DNA from: an uncultured Paracoccaceae bacterium
GTDB taxonomy: Bacteria; Pseudomonadota; Alphaproteobacteria; Rhodobacterales; Rhodobacteraceae
DNA: 64,000 bases
Assembly (NCBI GenBank): GCA_947489325.1
Contig: CANLDA010000008.1
Span: forward strand, 62,001 to 126,000
Direction of reading: 5' to 3'
The stretch's first letter is position 1; each line of letters opens with the position of its first letter. Of this stretch, positions 27,857 through 36,606 are shown one piece after another. The position numbers and the translations under genes are program-made. A model generated the notes under the pieces. The model made no database searches. It was not told where the DNA came from and saw nothing but the letters and a program-made list of their open reading frames with translations.

Positions 27857-29395
27857 ATGCATAAAGCTTCCTCCCACCGTGCGGGAGGGCGCCGCAATCG
27901 CTTGTCCGCCCGCGCTGAACGTCGCGATGACACAAGGATGCTTTGTGATACCCGGATCGCACAGCCTTATGCGCCCCTGTCAGAGGTAAACGTGGGTGAA
28001 ATTCATCAGGCTGCTCTGCAGATTTTAGAAACCGTCGGAGTAGCCAAGGCCACACCGCGTGTTCTACAGGCAGCATTGGCGCATGGGTGTTGGCAGGATG
28101 AGACGGGACGGCTGCGATTTCCGCCCGCAGTCGTAGAGACATGTCTGCAAAAGGCGGCAAAATCGTTCACTGTGCATGGCCGCGATCCTGCGCTGGATTT
28201 TGAGGCGCGTAATGGGTTGGTCAACTTCGCAACAGGGGGTGCTGCGGTTACAATGTTGGATCGCCTGACGCGAACCTATCGCCCCAGCACATTGGCCGAT
28301 CTACATGACCTTGCTTGCGTTGCGGATGATCTGAAGAACATTCAATGGTTTGCCCGTCCCGTTGTTGCGACGGATGTGGCGGATAACTTTGAACTGGATG
28401 TGAACACGATCTACGCTTGCGCAGCGGGAACAGACAAACATATCGCCACCAGTTTCAGTGCAGGTGATCATGTGCGTCAATGCCTGCCGATGCTTGATGT
28501 GTTGGCTGGTGGAGATTTTCGAAAACGCCCGTTTTGCACGGTTCACGCCACGACCATTGTTTCGCCCCTGAACTTTGCCGAAGACAGCCTTGATGTGGCA
28601 TGCGCGGCAATTGATATTGGGATGCCGATCCATGCGCAGACGGGTCCGCAAGCGGGCGCGACGGCACCTGCGGCCTTGGCGGGCACCTTGGTGCAAACCT
28701 GCGCCGAGGGTCTTGCGTCTCTGTGCGTGATCAACATGTTGGCACCGGGTCATCCAACAGTCATGGGGAATTGGGCGTTCACATCCGATCTGCGCACCGG
28801 CGCATTCTCTGGTGGAGGAGGGGAGGCCGCTTTGCTTGGCGCGGCCTCTGGTCAGATGTCGGCCTTTTATGGAATCCCCGGTGGCATGGGGGCAGGCATG
28901 TCCGACAGCAAACTCCCCGACAATCAGGCAGGGTATGAAAAGGCCCTGACGATGACATTGGCCGCCCTGTCAGGCGGTGGGTTTGTCTATGAAAGTGCCG
29001 GGATGTTGGCCAGTTTGCTGGGATGCAGCATTGAGGCGTTGATCATCGACGACGAGATGCTGTCTTCCCTCAGGCGTGTTGCGCGGGGGATCGAGGTCAC
29101 ACCCGAAAGCTTGTCGATCGATGTCATCCAAGAAGCCGTGCTTGGCGCTGGGCATTATTTGGGGGCCGACCAAACCCTGCGTCTTATGGAAACGGAATTT
29201 ACCTACCCAATACTTGCCGACCGCACGCCGCCCGATGATTGGCAAGAGGCGGGCAGTTTGGACATCTGGGACCGCGCAAGCCTGCAAGCCGAAACCCTTC
29301 TGTCAAAAAGAGGTGCACCAAAAATAGGTGCGCAAACGGATAAACTTATCCGGGACAGCTACAACATACTTCTGCCAAGGGAGACCCCCTCATGA
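27857..29395 (+). CDS. MttB-superfamily corrinoid methyltransferase (non-pyrrolysine)
   Basis: 512 aa, trimethylamine methyltransferase family. It keeps the long Arg-rich N-terminus (RAGGRRNRLSARAERR), the YAPLSEVNVGEIHQAALQILETVGV start of the barrel, and the glycine-rich end GASGQMSAFYGIPGGMGAGMSDSK. The whole chain is read without a UAG, so it belongs to the pyrrolysine-free homologues. Characterised members of that group demethylate quaternary amines such as glycine betaine, carnitine or proline betaine onto a corrinoid protein; no corrinoid protein is encoded nearby. Its stop overlaps the next start (ATGA). Confidence 0.85.
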   Translation: MHKASSHRAGGRRNRLSARAERRDDTRMLCDTRIAQPYAPLSEVNVGEIHQAALQILETVGVAKATPRVLQAALAHGCWQDETGRLRFPPAVVETCLQKAAKSFTVHGRDPALDFEARNGLVNFATGGAAVTMLDRLTRTYRPSTLADLHDLACVADDLKNIQWFARPVVATDVADNFELDVNTIYACAAGTDKHIATSFSAGDHVRQCLPMLDVLAGGDFRKRPFCTVHATTIVSPLNFAEDSLDVACAAIDIGMPIHAQTGPQAGATAPAALAGTLVQTCAEGLASLCVINMLAPGHPTVMGNWAFTSDLRTGAFSGGGGEAALLGAASGQMSAFYGIPGGMGAGMSDSKLPDNQAGYEKALTMTLAALSGGGFVYESAGMLASLLGCSIEALIIDDEMLSSLRRVARGIEVTPESLSIDVIQEAVLGAGHYLGADQTLRLMETEFTYPILADRTPPDDWQEAGSLDIWDRASLQAETLLSKRGAPKIGAQTDKLIRDSYNILLPRETPS

Positions 29396-30621
29396 CCCAA
29401 GAAACACAAGTGGCCGTCATCGGCGGTGGAATTGTTGGCTGTTCGGTTCTTTATGGTCTGGCGCAACTTGGCTGGACGGATGCGGTGTTGCTCGAACGTC
29501 GACAGCTTACGTCAGGGTCCACATGGCACGCGGCCGGAAATACAACCTATTTTGGACCCTATGCCGAAATGACACGGCTGTTCACCAGTTCTATTGAAAC
29601 CTATTTGGCCGCCGAAGCCTCGACAGGGCAATCTGTAGGCTTTCATCAGACTGGCAGCCTGCGTTTGGCGACAAGCGAGGCAGAGCTTGCTGCCTATCAA
29701 GCGCTTAGCCCACTGTATCGCGATCTTGGTATTCCCTATCATGTCATCACGCCAGAAGAGACAGCAGAGATCCATCCGCTTTTGTCCACTGACGGTCTTT
29801 ATGGCGCGGCGTACACACCTACGGATGGGCATGTGGATGCATCAGGCGCCACGCATGCGCTTGCCAAAGCAGCCCGCCGACTGGGGGCAGAGATCAAAAC
29901 CAAGACAGCTGTTGTTGCGATTGAAAAGACTGCGAAGGGCTGGCAGCTTACGGCGGAAACAGAGACTGGGATAGAGACGATACATGCAAAACATATCGTT
30001 CTGGCCGCAAGTTTTTGGACGCGTGAACTGGCCGAGCAGCTGGGATTAACGCTGCCATTATATGCGTTGCAACATCATGAGATCATTACTGGGCCTGTCA
30101 GTGAACTTGCTTCGCTTTCAACTGAACTCCCGACGGTACGCGACCCGGGCGCACCAGCAAATATTCGTCAGGAACGCGATGGATTTTTGTGCGGCGTCTA
30201 TGAACAGGGGCCTAAATTCTGGGGCACCGACGGGATTCCCAAGGATTTCAAAGAAGAATTGCTGCCTCCGGAGCTGGATCGTCTGATGCCCGAGCTTGAA
30301 CGGGTCATTGAGCGCATCCCCGCCTTTGGCAGCGCGGGCATCAAAGCCGTAAACAACGGTCCGATTTGCTATACGCCTGATGGTTTACCTCTGTTGGGTC
30401 CGGTTGAGGGGCAGGATGGGTTGTGGTTGGCGAGCGGGTTCACTGTGGGCATTGGCACCGGGGGCGGCGCAGGTCAGTTCCTTGCGCATTGGATGGTCAA
30501 TGGTGCGCCGCTCTATGATTTGGCAGCGGTATATCCCTCCAGATACCCTCGCGACTTATCCAAAGAACAAGCCATGGCGCAGATCAAATCCACCTATGAA
30601 CGCGGCTACACCCTGCGATAA
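29392..30621 (+). CDS. FAD-dependent amine oxidoreductase (sarcosine/dimethylglycine dehydrogenase-like)
   Basis: 409 aa, DAO fold. N-terminal VAVIGGGIVGCSVLYGLAQLGW is the dinucleotide motif. SGSTWHAAGNTTYFGPYAEM carries the His-x-Ala-Gly region where dimethylglycine/sarcosine dehydrogenases bind FAD covalently. The C-terminus has ICYTPDGLPLLGPV and GFTVGIGTGGGAGQFLAHWM. The C-terminal folate-binding half of full-length dimethylglycine dehydrogenases is missing, so it is a short form. Coupled to the MttB-like gene by a 4-bp overlap, it probably oxidises the demethylated amine. Confidence 0.85.
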   Translation: MTQETQVAVIGGGIVGCSVLYGLAQLGWTDAVLLERRQLTSGSTWHAAGNTTYFGPYAEMTRLFTSSIETYLAAEASTGQSVGFHQTGSLRLATSEAELAAYQALSPLYRDLGIPYHVITPEETAEIHPLLSTDGLYGAAYTPTDGHVDASGATHALAKAARRLGAEIKTKTAVVAIEKTAKGWQLTAETETGIETIHAKHIVLAASFWTRELAEQLGLTLPLYALQHHEIITGPVSELASLSTELPTVRDPGAPANIRQERDGFLCGVYEQGPKFWGTDGIPKDFKEELLPPELDRLMPELERVIERIPAFGSAGIKAVNNGPICYTPDGLPLLGPVEGQDGLWLASGFTVGIGTGGGAGQFLAHWMVNGAPLYDLAAVYPSRYPRDLSKEQAMAQIKSTYERGYTLR

Positions 30622-30733
30622 CATGAGGCCCAATAACGTAGAGCACCAAATGATTTTGACCTTTGAACCAATAGCTGGCGTGATGTCGGGAATGAGCCCA
30701 AAGTACCGCGACCCAGAAAACCACGAATGTCCG

Positions 30734-31303
30734 CTAGTCGGAAGTTGCGATAGATAGAACCCAATCCAAGCTGCGCAGGTAGCCCTCAGATGTGGGACAA
30801 TTATCGGGTGATGCTGACGCGGCTGCAAACACAAAGCCATGTGTGTAGTCGACAAGTAGATTGAGCAGCACATCGTTTTGGTCACCATTGTTCAAGCGGC
30901 TTGTGTCCAGCCGTAAACTATCGGTCAGTTGTATGATGTCTCGGCTCATCAGCGAAGTGTCACCTAGGATGCAGCCGACAAGGTTGGCGTGTTGCAACGC
31001 TCTATCGCAGTAAAGTTCGAGTGCATTGCGTAGCCTAGCCTGAGGAGTGTCTCCTACACTCCCGTCAGCAATACCGCCAAATGCCATTTCCACGAGGCTC
31101 TTAAGCAACTCTTGCTTGTTGCCGACATGATATTTGACGGCCATAGGCGTCGCACCCAATGCCTCCGCCAACTTTCGGAAAGATACAGCCTCAACACCAC
31201 CTTCCGTCAACAGTGGCAAGGCGGTTTTCAAGATCAACTGTTTTGAAAGTTTTTGGTTCTCACGAGTGGGTCGTCCGGCTGGTTTGGCCTGCTTTTTAGT
31301 CAT
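30734..31303 (-). CDS. TetR-family transcriptional regulator
   Basis: 189 aa. The N-terminal HTH (about residues 20-66: KQLILKTALPLLTEGGVEAVSFRKLAEALGATPMAVKYHVGNKQELL) is a clear TetR domain; the C-terminal ligand domain is not specific. It overlaps the upstream DHFR-like gene by 4 bp (ATGA), so both are read from one promoter carrying a palindromic site at 31854-31870, which suggests autoregulation. Confidence 0.88.
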   Translation of the reverse strand: MTKKQAKPAGRPTRENQKLSKQLILKTALPLLTEGGVEAVSFRKLAEALGATPMAVKYHVGNKQELLKSLVEMAFGGIADGSVGDTPQARLRNALELYCDRALQHANLVGCILGDTSLMSRDIIQLTDSLRLDTSRLNNGDQNDVLLNLLVDYTHGFVFAAASASPDNCPTSEGYLRSLDWVLSIATSD

Positions 31304-31833
31304 TGGATGCGGTATTGCATCTGTATTAGACCAGACTTGAAATCGCTGACGCTTTCAAGTGCCAAATCAACGTCTTTGGCTAACTCTCCAAAAAGCCGAA
31401 TTCCGTCACCGATCAAAATAGGAACGATGGCGACTTTCATGTCTCTAATCAAACCTTCGCGCAGGAATGACTGGATAATGGCTCCGCCATCCACATAAAC
31501 GCGTTTGATTCCATGTTCGCCAAGTGCTTTCATAAGATCAATCGGTTCATTGGACATGATTTCGACCTTATCCTGAAGATCGTCGGGAATATCCGCCTGA
31601 GTAAGACTGCGGCTCAAAACAACAACGGGTTTTGTGTAGGGCCACTCGCCGAAACCAAGCACAGTTTTGTAGGAACCGGAGCCCATGACAATCACGTCGA
31701 TGCTCTCCATGAATTCGGTGAACCCATGATCCTCTCCAGCAGTATCCTGTTTTTCGAGCCAATCGAGTGTATGGTTCTTTCGAGCAACAAAACCATCAAG
31801 TGTCATCGCCATCATTATGTGTCCGGTGGTCAT
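31300..31833 (-). CDS. Dihydrofolate reductase-like (RibD C-terminal domain) protein
   Basis: About 177 aa with the RibD-C/DHFR fold: IMMAMTLDGFVARKN at the start, DVIVMGSGSYKTVL in the nucleotide-binding region, KPVVVLSRSL, and VYVDGGAIIQSFLREGLIRDM near the end. Proteins of this group are NADPH-dependent reductases of unknown substrate and are often next to regulators. GGAGAAAG fits ATG 31833; an ATG at 31845 would add four residues. It is co-transcribed with the TetR gene. Confidence 0.82.
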   Translation of the reverse strand: MTTGHIMMAMTLDGFVARKNHTLDWLEKQDTAGEDHGFTEFMESIDVIVMGSGSYKTVLGFGEWPYTKPVVVLSRSLTQADIPDDLQDKVEIMSNEPIDLMKALGEHGIKRVYVDGGAIIQSFLREGLIRDMKVAIVPILIGDGIRLFGELAKDVDLALESVSDFKSGLIQMQYRIQ

Positions 31834-31853
31834 ATCTTTCTCCATACCTCGAT

Positions 31854-31870
31854 ATTATACAGTGTATAAT
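31854..31870. promoter_or_regulatory. TetR-type palindromic operator
   Basis: ATTATAC-AGT-GTATAAT is a perfect 7-bp dyad with a 3-nt centre. It lies 20 bp upstream of the DHFR-like/TetR operon start and probably overlaps its promoter. Confidence 0.6.
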
Positions 31871-32031
31871 TTAAAGTAAACCTCTCCGCAACAGTGTGTT
31901 CGATGTTCATTGTCGAGAAGGAAAAGCAGACATCAGGAGGATTGCCATAAACGGTAAAAAGCCCGCACTGCAGACATCAGGATGTATCTTAGGTTCAACA
32001 GATGGGCCTTAGTGATTGCACTATAAGGCGT

Positions 32032-32385
32032 TTAAACTGGCTTGCGGATTTTCCCAACGCGTTTTTTTTGGTTTTCATCCGCTGGTAGGACAACATCTAA
32101 TGAAAATGTCAGGCGTGAGGCGGTTTCGGAGGCTGAAGTTTTTTCACCTCCAATTGAAGCAGAAAGAACAGAGATCTTACCTTCGGCACCTTTTGAACTT
32201 GATGCGCTGACGGCAATGTCAAAATCCAGTGTGGTGCGGGGGGCAATGAATTCATTGTCCTCCTTGGTATGAGTGCCAGGGTTCACCAACCCGCCATGTT
32301 GTTTAATGATGTCGTCCGCTTCGAGAACGCCTTCTGAAATCTGGGTAATCGCCGATACAATGAAATCTTTAAGGTCCAATGTCAT
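32032..32385 (-). CDS. Hypothetical protein, possibly trypco2-like
   Basis: 117 aa, soluble, no signal peptide. An N-terminal helix (LKDFIVSAITQISEGVLEADDII) is followed by a beta-rich part (TTLDFDIAVSAS, GKISVLSASIGGEK, SRLTFSLDVVLP). This helix-plus-two-strand pattern resembles the trypsin-co-occurring domain 2 group, but I cannot be sure. It stands alone between the DHFR-like gene and a LysR gene. Confidence 0.6.
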   Translation of the reverse strand: MTLDLKDFIVSAITQISEGVLEADDIIKQHGGLVNPGTHTKEDNEFIAPRTTLDFDIAVSASSSKGAEGKISVLSASIGGEKTSASETASRLTFSLDVVLPADENQKKRVGKIRKPV

Positions 32386-32414
32386 TTTCCCTGATGTGGA
32401 ATGTCTATGGAACT

Positions 32415-33338
32415 CTATGGTTTGGGCGTCTTAAAGTCATGGGGTAAATTCGTTTGATCCTGTGCAAACGCCTTGCGCAGCCACTGGCAGAACTCTGTGA
32501 TTTCGGGCCTTGCTTTGCCTTTGGTGTTGTTAATCGCTAGAAAATGCGCCTGTTCCAAAGGCACGGGGTGATCAACGATGTGAATGGGGCGTGCGCTTTC
32601 GCGGGCTTGCAATGCGAAACGTGTCAATACCGGTGCCAGGCCAAGGCCGGACGAGACCATCTCAATCGCGGCGGCGGTTGTGTCCACGGAATAGACGTAC
32701 CGTGCCTTTTGTTCGTCCAGCCCATGTGCTTTGAAATATCGGGTCCAGTGATCCTCAAAGCCAAGAATATGGATCAAGGGCGCGTGCAGCAAATCAGCCG
32801 CCTTGGCATAATGTGCCGCGTGGTCCTGATGGCAAATTGGCACAATGCTTTCTTGACTCAGAAACTCTGTGGCGCCGGGAAAACGATCTGGCAAACCCAG
32901 CTGTAAATCTACATCCGCATCGGTCGACGACATCCGGTCTGCCCAGATAGAAGACACCATGCGGACGTCGATTTCAGGATGGTGATGCGTGAAATCAATC
33001 AGCTTAGGTGCGAGCCACAGAATGGCAGTTGAGACGGGTGCGCGCACCCGCACGGCCTTTTGTTGAGAAGGGCCAAACAGACCAGCGGTGGTCAGTGTGA
33101 GGTCTTCAATCGCGTTGGACACAGCGGGCAGATAGGCCTTGCCCATTTCCGTCAGCGTCAGATTGCGTGGTTCTCGTACAAACAATTCTGCCCCAAGGCG
33201 TTGTTCCAAAGATCGGATATGCAGGCTTACTGCGGCCTGCGTCAGCCCTAATTCTTGCGCCGCAGAGGTGAAATTCAAATGCCGTGCGGCCGCTTCGAAA
33301 GTGCGCAGCCAGACCAGATTTGGAAGACGTTGGGACAT
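32415..33338 (-). CDS. LysR-family regulator (GcvA-like)
   Basis: 307 aa with an N-terminal HTH (LVWLRTFEAAARHLNFTSAAQELGLTQAAVSLHIRSLE) and a C-terminal effector domain (VRMVSSIWADRMSSTDADVDLQLG). ATG 33338 gives the family N-terminus; the frame is open to 33461. It is divergent from the 33552 operon, with a strong dyad in the gap. The likely role is control of the oxygenase cluster in response to its substrate. Confidence 0.88.
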   Translation of the reverse strand: MSQRLPNLVWLRTFEAAARHLNFTSAAQELGLTQAAVSLHIRSLEQRLGAELFVREPRNLTLTEMGKAYLPAVSNAIEDLTLTTAGLFGPSQQKAVRVRAPVSTAILWLAPKLIDFTHHHPEIDVRMVSSIWADRMSSTDADVDLQLGLPDRFPGATEFLSQESIVPICHQDHAAHYAKAADLLHAPLIHILGFEDHWTRYFKAHGLDEQKARYVYSVDTTAAAIEMVSSGLGLAPVLTRFALQARESARPIHIVDHPVPLEQAHFLAINNTKGKARPEITEFCQWLRKAFAQDQTNLPHDFKTPKP

Positions 33339-33353
33339 AGAATTAAGCCATAA

Positions 33354-33381
33354 ATATTTTTGGGTATTATCCCCATAATAT
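33354..33381. promoter_or_regulatory. LysR-type dyad in the divergent promoter
   Basis: A 28-bp dyad centred on GGG-TATTAT-CCC (33362-33373) has outer arms ATATT and AATAT; 9 of the 11 arm positions on each side are symmetric. It starts 16 bp upstream of the LysR start. Probable LysR box for the divergent genes. Confidence 0.5.
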
Positions 33382-33551
33382 CTCGTTTTTATTTCTGTAT
33401 GCAATAGCCCACACTTCGCCAACACGCGAGTCTCAGATGCTGAAAGAAGGTTGCTTTGCAAAGCAGCAAGATTTCACGCTCAAGCGCACCGAATTTTTAA
33501 CTATAGGGAAACTCTTTCGAAAAAGTCGAAAGATTACAGGAGAGAAGACAC

Positions 33552-34499
33552 ATGAAAGTCGGTTTTATTGGCCTCGGCAATGTTGGCGGAAAACTCAGCG
33601 GCTCTTTGCTACGCAATGGCGTTGATTTGACTGTTCACGATTTGAACGAAGACTTTGTTGCGGATTTCGTATCACGTGGCGCAAAAGCCGCCGAAGGTCC
33701 GGCGCAAATGATGCGTGATTGTGACGCCGTCATCACATGTCTGCCATCGCCCGCCGCATCAGATGCGGTAATGCAATTGATGCTGCCCGAAGTGAAAGCA
33801 GGCAAAATCTGGATGGAAATGTCCACCACCGATGAAGAAGAAGTGAAACGCCTTGGTGCGATGGTCATGGAGGCAGGCGGTGCAGCCGTCGATTGCCCGG
33901 TATCCGGTGGCTGTCACCGTGCCGACACTGGCAACATTTCGATCTTTGCGGGCTGTGACCGCGCCACTTTTGAGCGCATCTTGCCTTTCCTGACTACGAT
34001 GGGCCGCCGCATTCTGCATACTGGTGAATTGGGGTCTGCATCCATTCTGAAGGTCGTGACAAACTACCTGGCCACGGCAAATCTTGTGACCTGCTGTGAA
34101 GCATTGGTTACGGCTAAGGCAGCGGGCATGGATTTGAACACCACCTATGAAGCGATGAAAATTTCCTCGGGTACATCATTTGTGCATGAAACCGAAAGCC
34201 AGGTTATTCTGAACGGCAGTCGCGATATTTCCTTCACCATGGATCTGGTGAAAAAAGATGCAGGCTTGTTCCACGAGGTAGCCAAACGCAATAATGTGGA
34301 ACTGGAAATTGCGCCCATGTTGGTGGATATATTCAATGATGGCATCGCGCGTTTTGGTGAACGTGAGCTGTCTCCAAACATCATAAAACGCCTGGAAGAA
34401 GCCACAGGCTTGGACATCCGCGCGCCGGGCTTCCCGCCAGAAATGACGGATGATGAACCAGAAGAGGCCGGTTACGAGGTGATCCCGCAGGGCTCATAG
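33552..34499 (+). CDS. 3-hydroxyisobutyrate dehydrogenase-family NAD(P) oxidoreductase
   Basis: 315 aa. The Rossmann domain starts MKVGFIGLGNVGGKLSGSLL. The family has CPVSGG (here DCPVSGGCHRADTGN), then the catalytic Lys in ASILKVVTNYLATAN. The C-terminal helical domain is complete, with an acidic tail extension of about 20 aa. Such enzymes oxidise beta-hydroxy acids or reduce semialdehydes. ACAGGAGAG is the RBS. It is first of four same-strand genes opposite the LysR gene. Confidence 0.88.
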   Translation: MKVGFIGLGNVGGKLSGSLLRNGVDLTVHDLNEDFVADFVSRGAKAAEGPAQMMRDCDAVITCLPSPAASDAVMQLMLPEVKAGKIWMEMSTTDEEEVKRLGAMVMEAGGAAVDCPVSGGCHRADTGNISIFAGCDRATFERILPFLTTMGRRILHTGELGSASILKVVTNYLATANLVTCCEALVTAKAAGMDLNTTYEAMKISSGTSFVHETESQVILNGSRDISFTMDLVKKDAGLFHEVAKRNNVELEIAPMLVDIFNDGIARFGERELSPNIIKRLEEATGLDIRAPGFPPEMTDDEPEEAGYEVIPQGS

Positions 34500-34534
34500 C
34501 TTAAAGCAGCAGAGTAAGAACAGGAGCGGCAGCT

Positions 34535-35371
34535 ATGAGGCGAATTTATACCTATGGTGGGTATCCTGCGACACGCAATCACACGGTTGCAGATTTCATC
34601 GCAGGCAAGGGCAAACGCAAGTTTGTTCAAACCACCGCATTCACCCGGATCGAAGCTGCCGCCGCCGAAGCCGCCGGGATCGACCACCTGTCGATCTCGG
34701 ATTATGAACTTGCCGAGGTAAGGGCAGGCGCGCCCCACACCTTTATTACCACGGCCTTGCCGGCAACGGATCACATTACCCATGATGACATGCTTCGGGC
34801 TGCGATCAATGCAGCAGCTGGCGGAGCAGATGCTGTCTATACGATCCGTAGCCTTAAGGCGGTTGAAAAACTGGCCGACGAAGGGCTGAGTGTTCAAGGC
34901 CATCTTGGCCTTATACCACGCATGTCCACAAAAATTGGTGGCTTGCGTGCGTATGGACGCACCGCTGACGAAGCGATGAAACTGGCTGAAGATCTGCGAC
35001 GTCTGGAAGATGCTGGCGCCTATGCGGTCGAATTGGAATGTGTGGCGGATGAAGCCATTGCCGAGCTCAGCCCACGCACGGGCCTTGTGACTCATTCCAT
35101 TGGTTCTGGTGGGGCGGCAGATGTGATTTTCCTGTTTCAGGAAGATGCCTGTGGAGACAATCCAAACCCGCCGCGCCATGCCAAGGTGTTCGCAGATATG
35201 GCCAGCGCACGTGCAAAACTCGAAGCTGAGCGCATGAAAGGCCTGACCGCATTTCGTGACGCTGTTCAGAATGCGACATACCCCGATGCCGCAACCAGCA
35301 TAGCCATGAAGCCCGGAGAGCATGATAAACTACGTGAAGCATTGGACAAACGCCGCCCATTTCACGAATAA
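34535..35371 (+). CDS. PanB-like (ketopantoate hydroxymethyltransferase/PEP mutase superfamily) protein
   Basis: 278 aa. VQGHLGLIPRMSTKIGGLRAYGR and EDLRRLEDAGAYAVELECV closely follow the PanB pattern of GHVGLTPQ plus EAGAF-VLE-VP. THSIGSGGAADVIFLFQED matches the PanB IG-G region. The N-terminal third differs from true PanB (YTYGGYPATRNHTVADFIAG), so this is a paralogue. A reaction that adds or removes a C1 unit on a 2-oxo acid, or a C-C lyase step, is plausible. RBS AGGAGCGGCAGC precedes the ATG. Confidence 0.7.
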   Translation: MRRIYTYGGYPATRNHTVADFIAGKGKRKFVQTTAFTRIEAAAAEAAGIDHLSISDYELAEVRAGAPHTFITTALPATDHITHDDMLRAAINAAAGGADAVYTIRSLKAVEKLADEGLSVQGHLGLIPRMSTKIGGLRAYGRTADEAMKLAEDLRRLEDAGAYAVELECVADEAIAELSPRTGLVTHSIGSGGAADVIFLFQEDACGDNPNPPRHAKVFADMASARAKLEAERMKGLTAFRDAVQNATYPDAATSIAMKPGEHDKLREALDKRRPFHE

Positions 35372-35377
35372 CTGAGG

Positions 35378-36502
35378 ATGCCCGCCATGTTGCAAGTCAA
35401 TTCAGATCGCCAACGCACGCCTGAGGCCAAATATTATATCAGCGATGATGTATTGGCAGCAGAACGTGAAAAGCTGTTTTTTGACAGTTGGCAGTTTGCT
35501 GGGCACATCTCACAGTTGGTGGCTGCAGGGGATTTTGTCACCACCTCGATCTTTGATCAGAACATTCTGATCGTGCGGGGCCAGGATGATGAAATTCGCG
35601 CGTTTTATAATGTCTGCCCCCACCGCGGCCACCAATTGGTCGAAGGTGAGGGCAACAAACGCGTCATCACCTGCCCTTATCATGCATGGACCTTTGGGCT
35701 TGAGGGCAACCTGCGTGGCCTGAAAAAGGGCGCGAATACCGCAGCCCCTGATCGGTCCGAAATTTGCCTGTCAGCGGTGCGTGTCGATCAACTGGCTGGA
35801 TTTCTGTTTGTGAACCTCAATCCGGATGCCACCGCATTGGCCGATTTCGCCCCGGGACTAGAGGCGCAAATTCTTGCAACTTGCCCCGAGCTTCCAGACC
35901 TCGTGCTGGAAGAAGGCGCCGCGCTGGGCCATACCTATGAGTGTGGGGCCAACTGGAAAATCCTGATCGACAACTACTTGGAATGCCATCATTGCGGTCC
36001 GGCCCATGACAGCTTCAACGACATGATGGACATCGCAAACAGCAAGTTTGAACTGTTTGAAAACTATACCTATCAGGTCGCGCCAACTGCGTTCAAATCA
36101 GAAAGCAAAGCCTTCCCACTGGATCTTGACCATGACGTCACCGTTGGCAATTTCTGGTTTCTATTCCCCAATACAGTGTTTGGCCAGTTCCCCGGGACGC
36201 GCGGTTTTTATATTTCACGGTTTGACCCGGTGACGCCCGACCTGACCGAACGCCGCACCCTGTCCCTGACCACGGCAGAGCCGACCGATCCGGACATGAT
36301 GCGCCGTCATAAACTGCGCTCTGACTGGTCGGTGAATGTGGTCAGTCAAGAAGATCGCGCCCTGTGCGAAAACGTGCAGCGCGGCATGAAACAGCGCGGG
36401 TATCAACAAGGCTGGTACATCACCGACCCAGACGAACATGGCATTTCCGAACACGCCATGCGCTATTTTCACGATCTTTATCTGAATGCATTAGAAGGTT
36501 AA
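35378..36502 (+). CDS. Rieske non-haem iron oxygenase, alpha subunit
   Basis: 374 aa. The Rieske [2Fe-2S] ligands are C80-x-H82 (VCPHRGHQ) and C99-x2-H102 (TCPYHAW). The mononuclear iron site is NYLECHHCGPAH, with H205 and H210, plus the Asp in SQEDRALCE near the C-terminus. Length and spacing fit the single-component-alpha group that includes glycine betaine and carnitine monooxygenases. No ferredoxin reductase is encoded next to it, so it needs one from elsewhere. It starts 7 bp after the PanB-like gene. Confidence 0.88.
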   Translation: MPAMLQVNSDRQRTPEAKYYISDDVLAAEREKLFFDSWQFAGHISQLVAAGDFVTTSIFDQNILIVRGQDDEIRAFYNVCPHRGHQLVEGEGNKRVITCPYHAWTFGLEGNLRGLKKGANTAAPDRSEICLSAVRVDQLAGFLFVNLNPDATALADFAPGLEAQILATCPELPDLVLEEGAALGHTYECGANWKILIDNYLECHHCGPAHDSFNDMMDIANSKFELFENYTYQVAPTAFKSESKAFPLDLDHDVTVGNFWFLFPNTVFGQFPGTRGFYISRFDPVTPDLTERRTLSLTTAEPTDPDMMRRHKLRSDWSVNVVSQEDRALCENVQRGMKQRGYQQGWYITDPDEHGISEHAMRYFHDLYLNALEG

Positions 36503-36507
36503 GATCT

Positions 36508-36573
36508 ATGTGCGGTGCTGCCCCAAAACCCAGCCGAAAATACCCATACGAGCCACCCCCTGTCGTGATCTGA
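36508..36573 (+). CDS. Possible 21-residue proline-rich peptide
   Basis: A short frame from ATG 36508 to TGA 36571-36573 encodes a Cys-, Pro- and Tyr-containing peptide (MCGAAPKPSRK, then YPYEPPPVVI). AGAAGG lies 10-15 bp upstream at the end of the Rieske gene. It fills the gap between two genes of the same operon. Coding status is uncertain without conservation data. Confidence 0.3.
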   Translation: MCGAAPKPSRKYPYEPPPVVI

Positions 36574-36606
36574 CTGCAACAGATCATATCAAAACAGGAG
36601 GACGGC

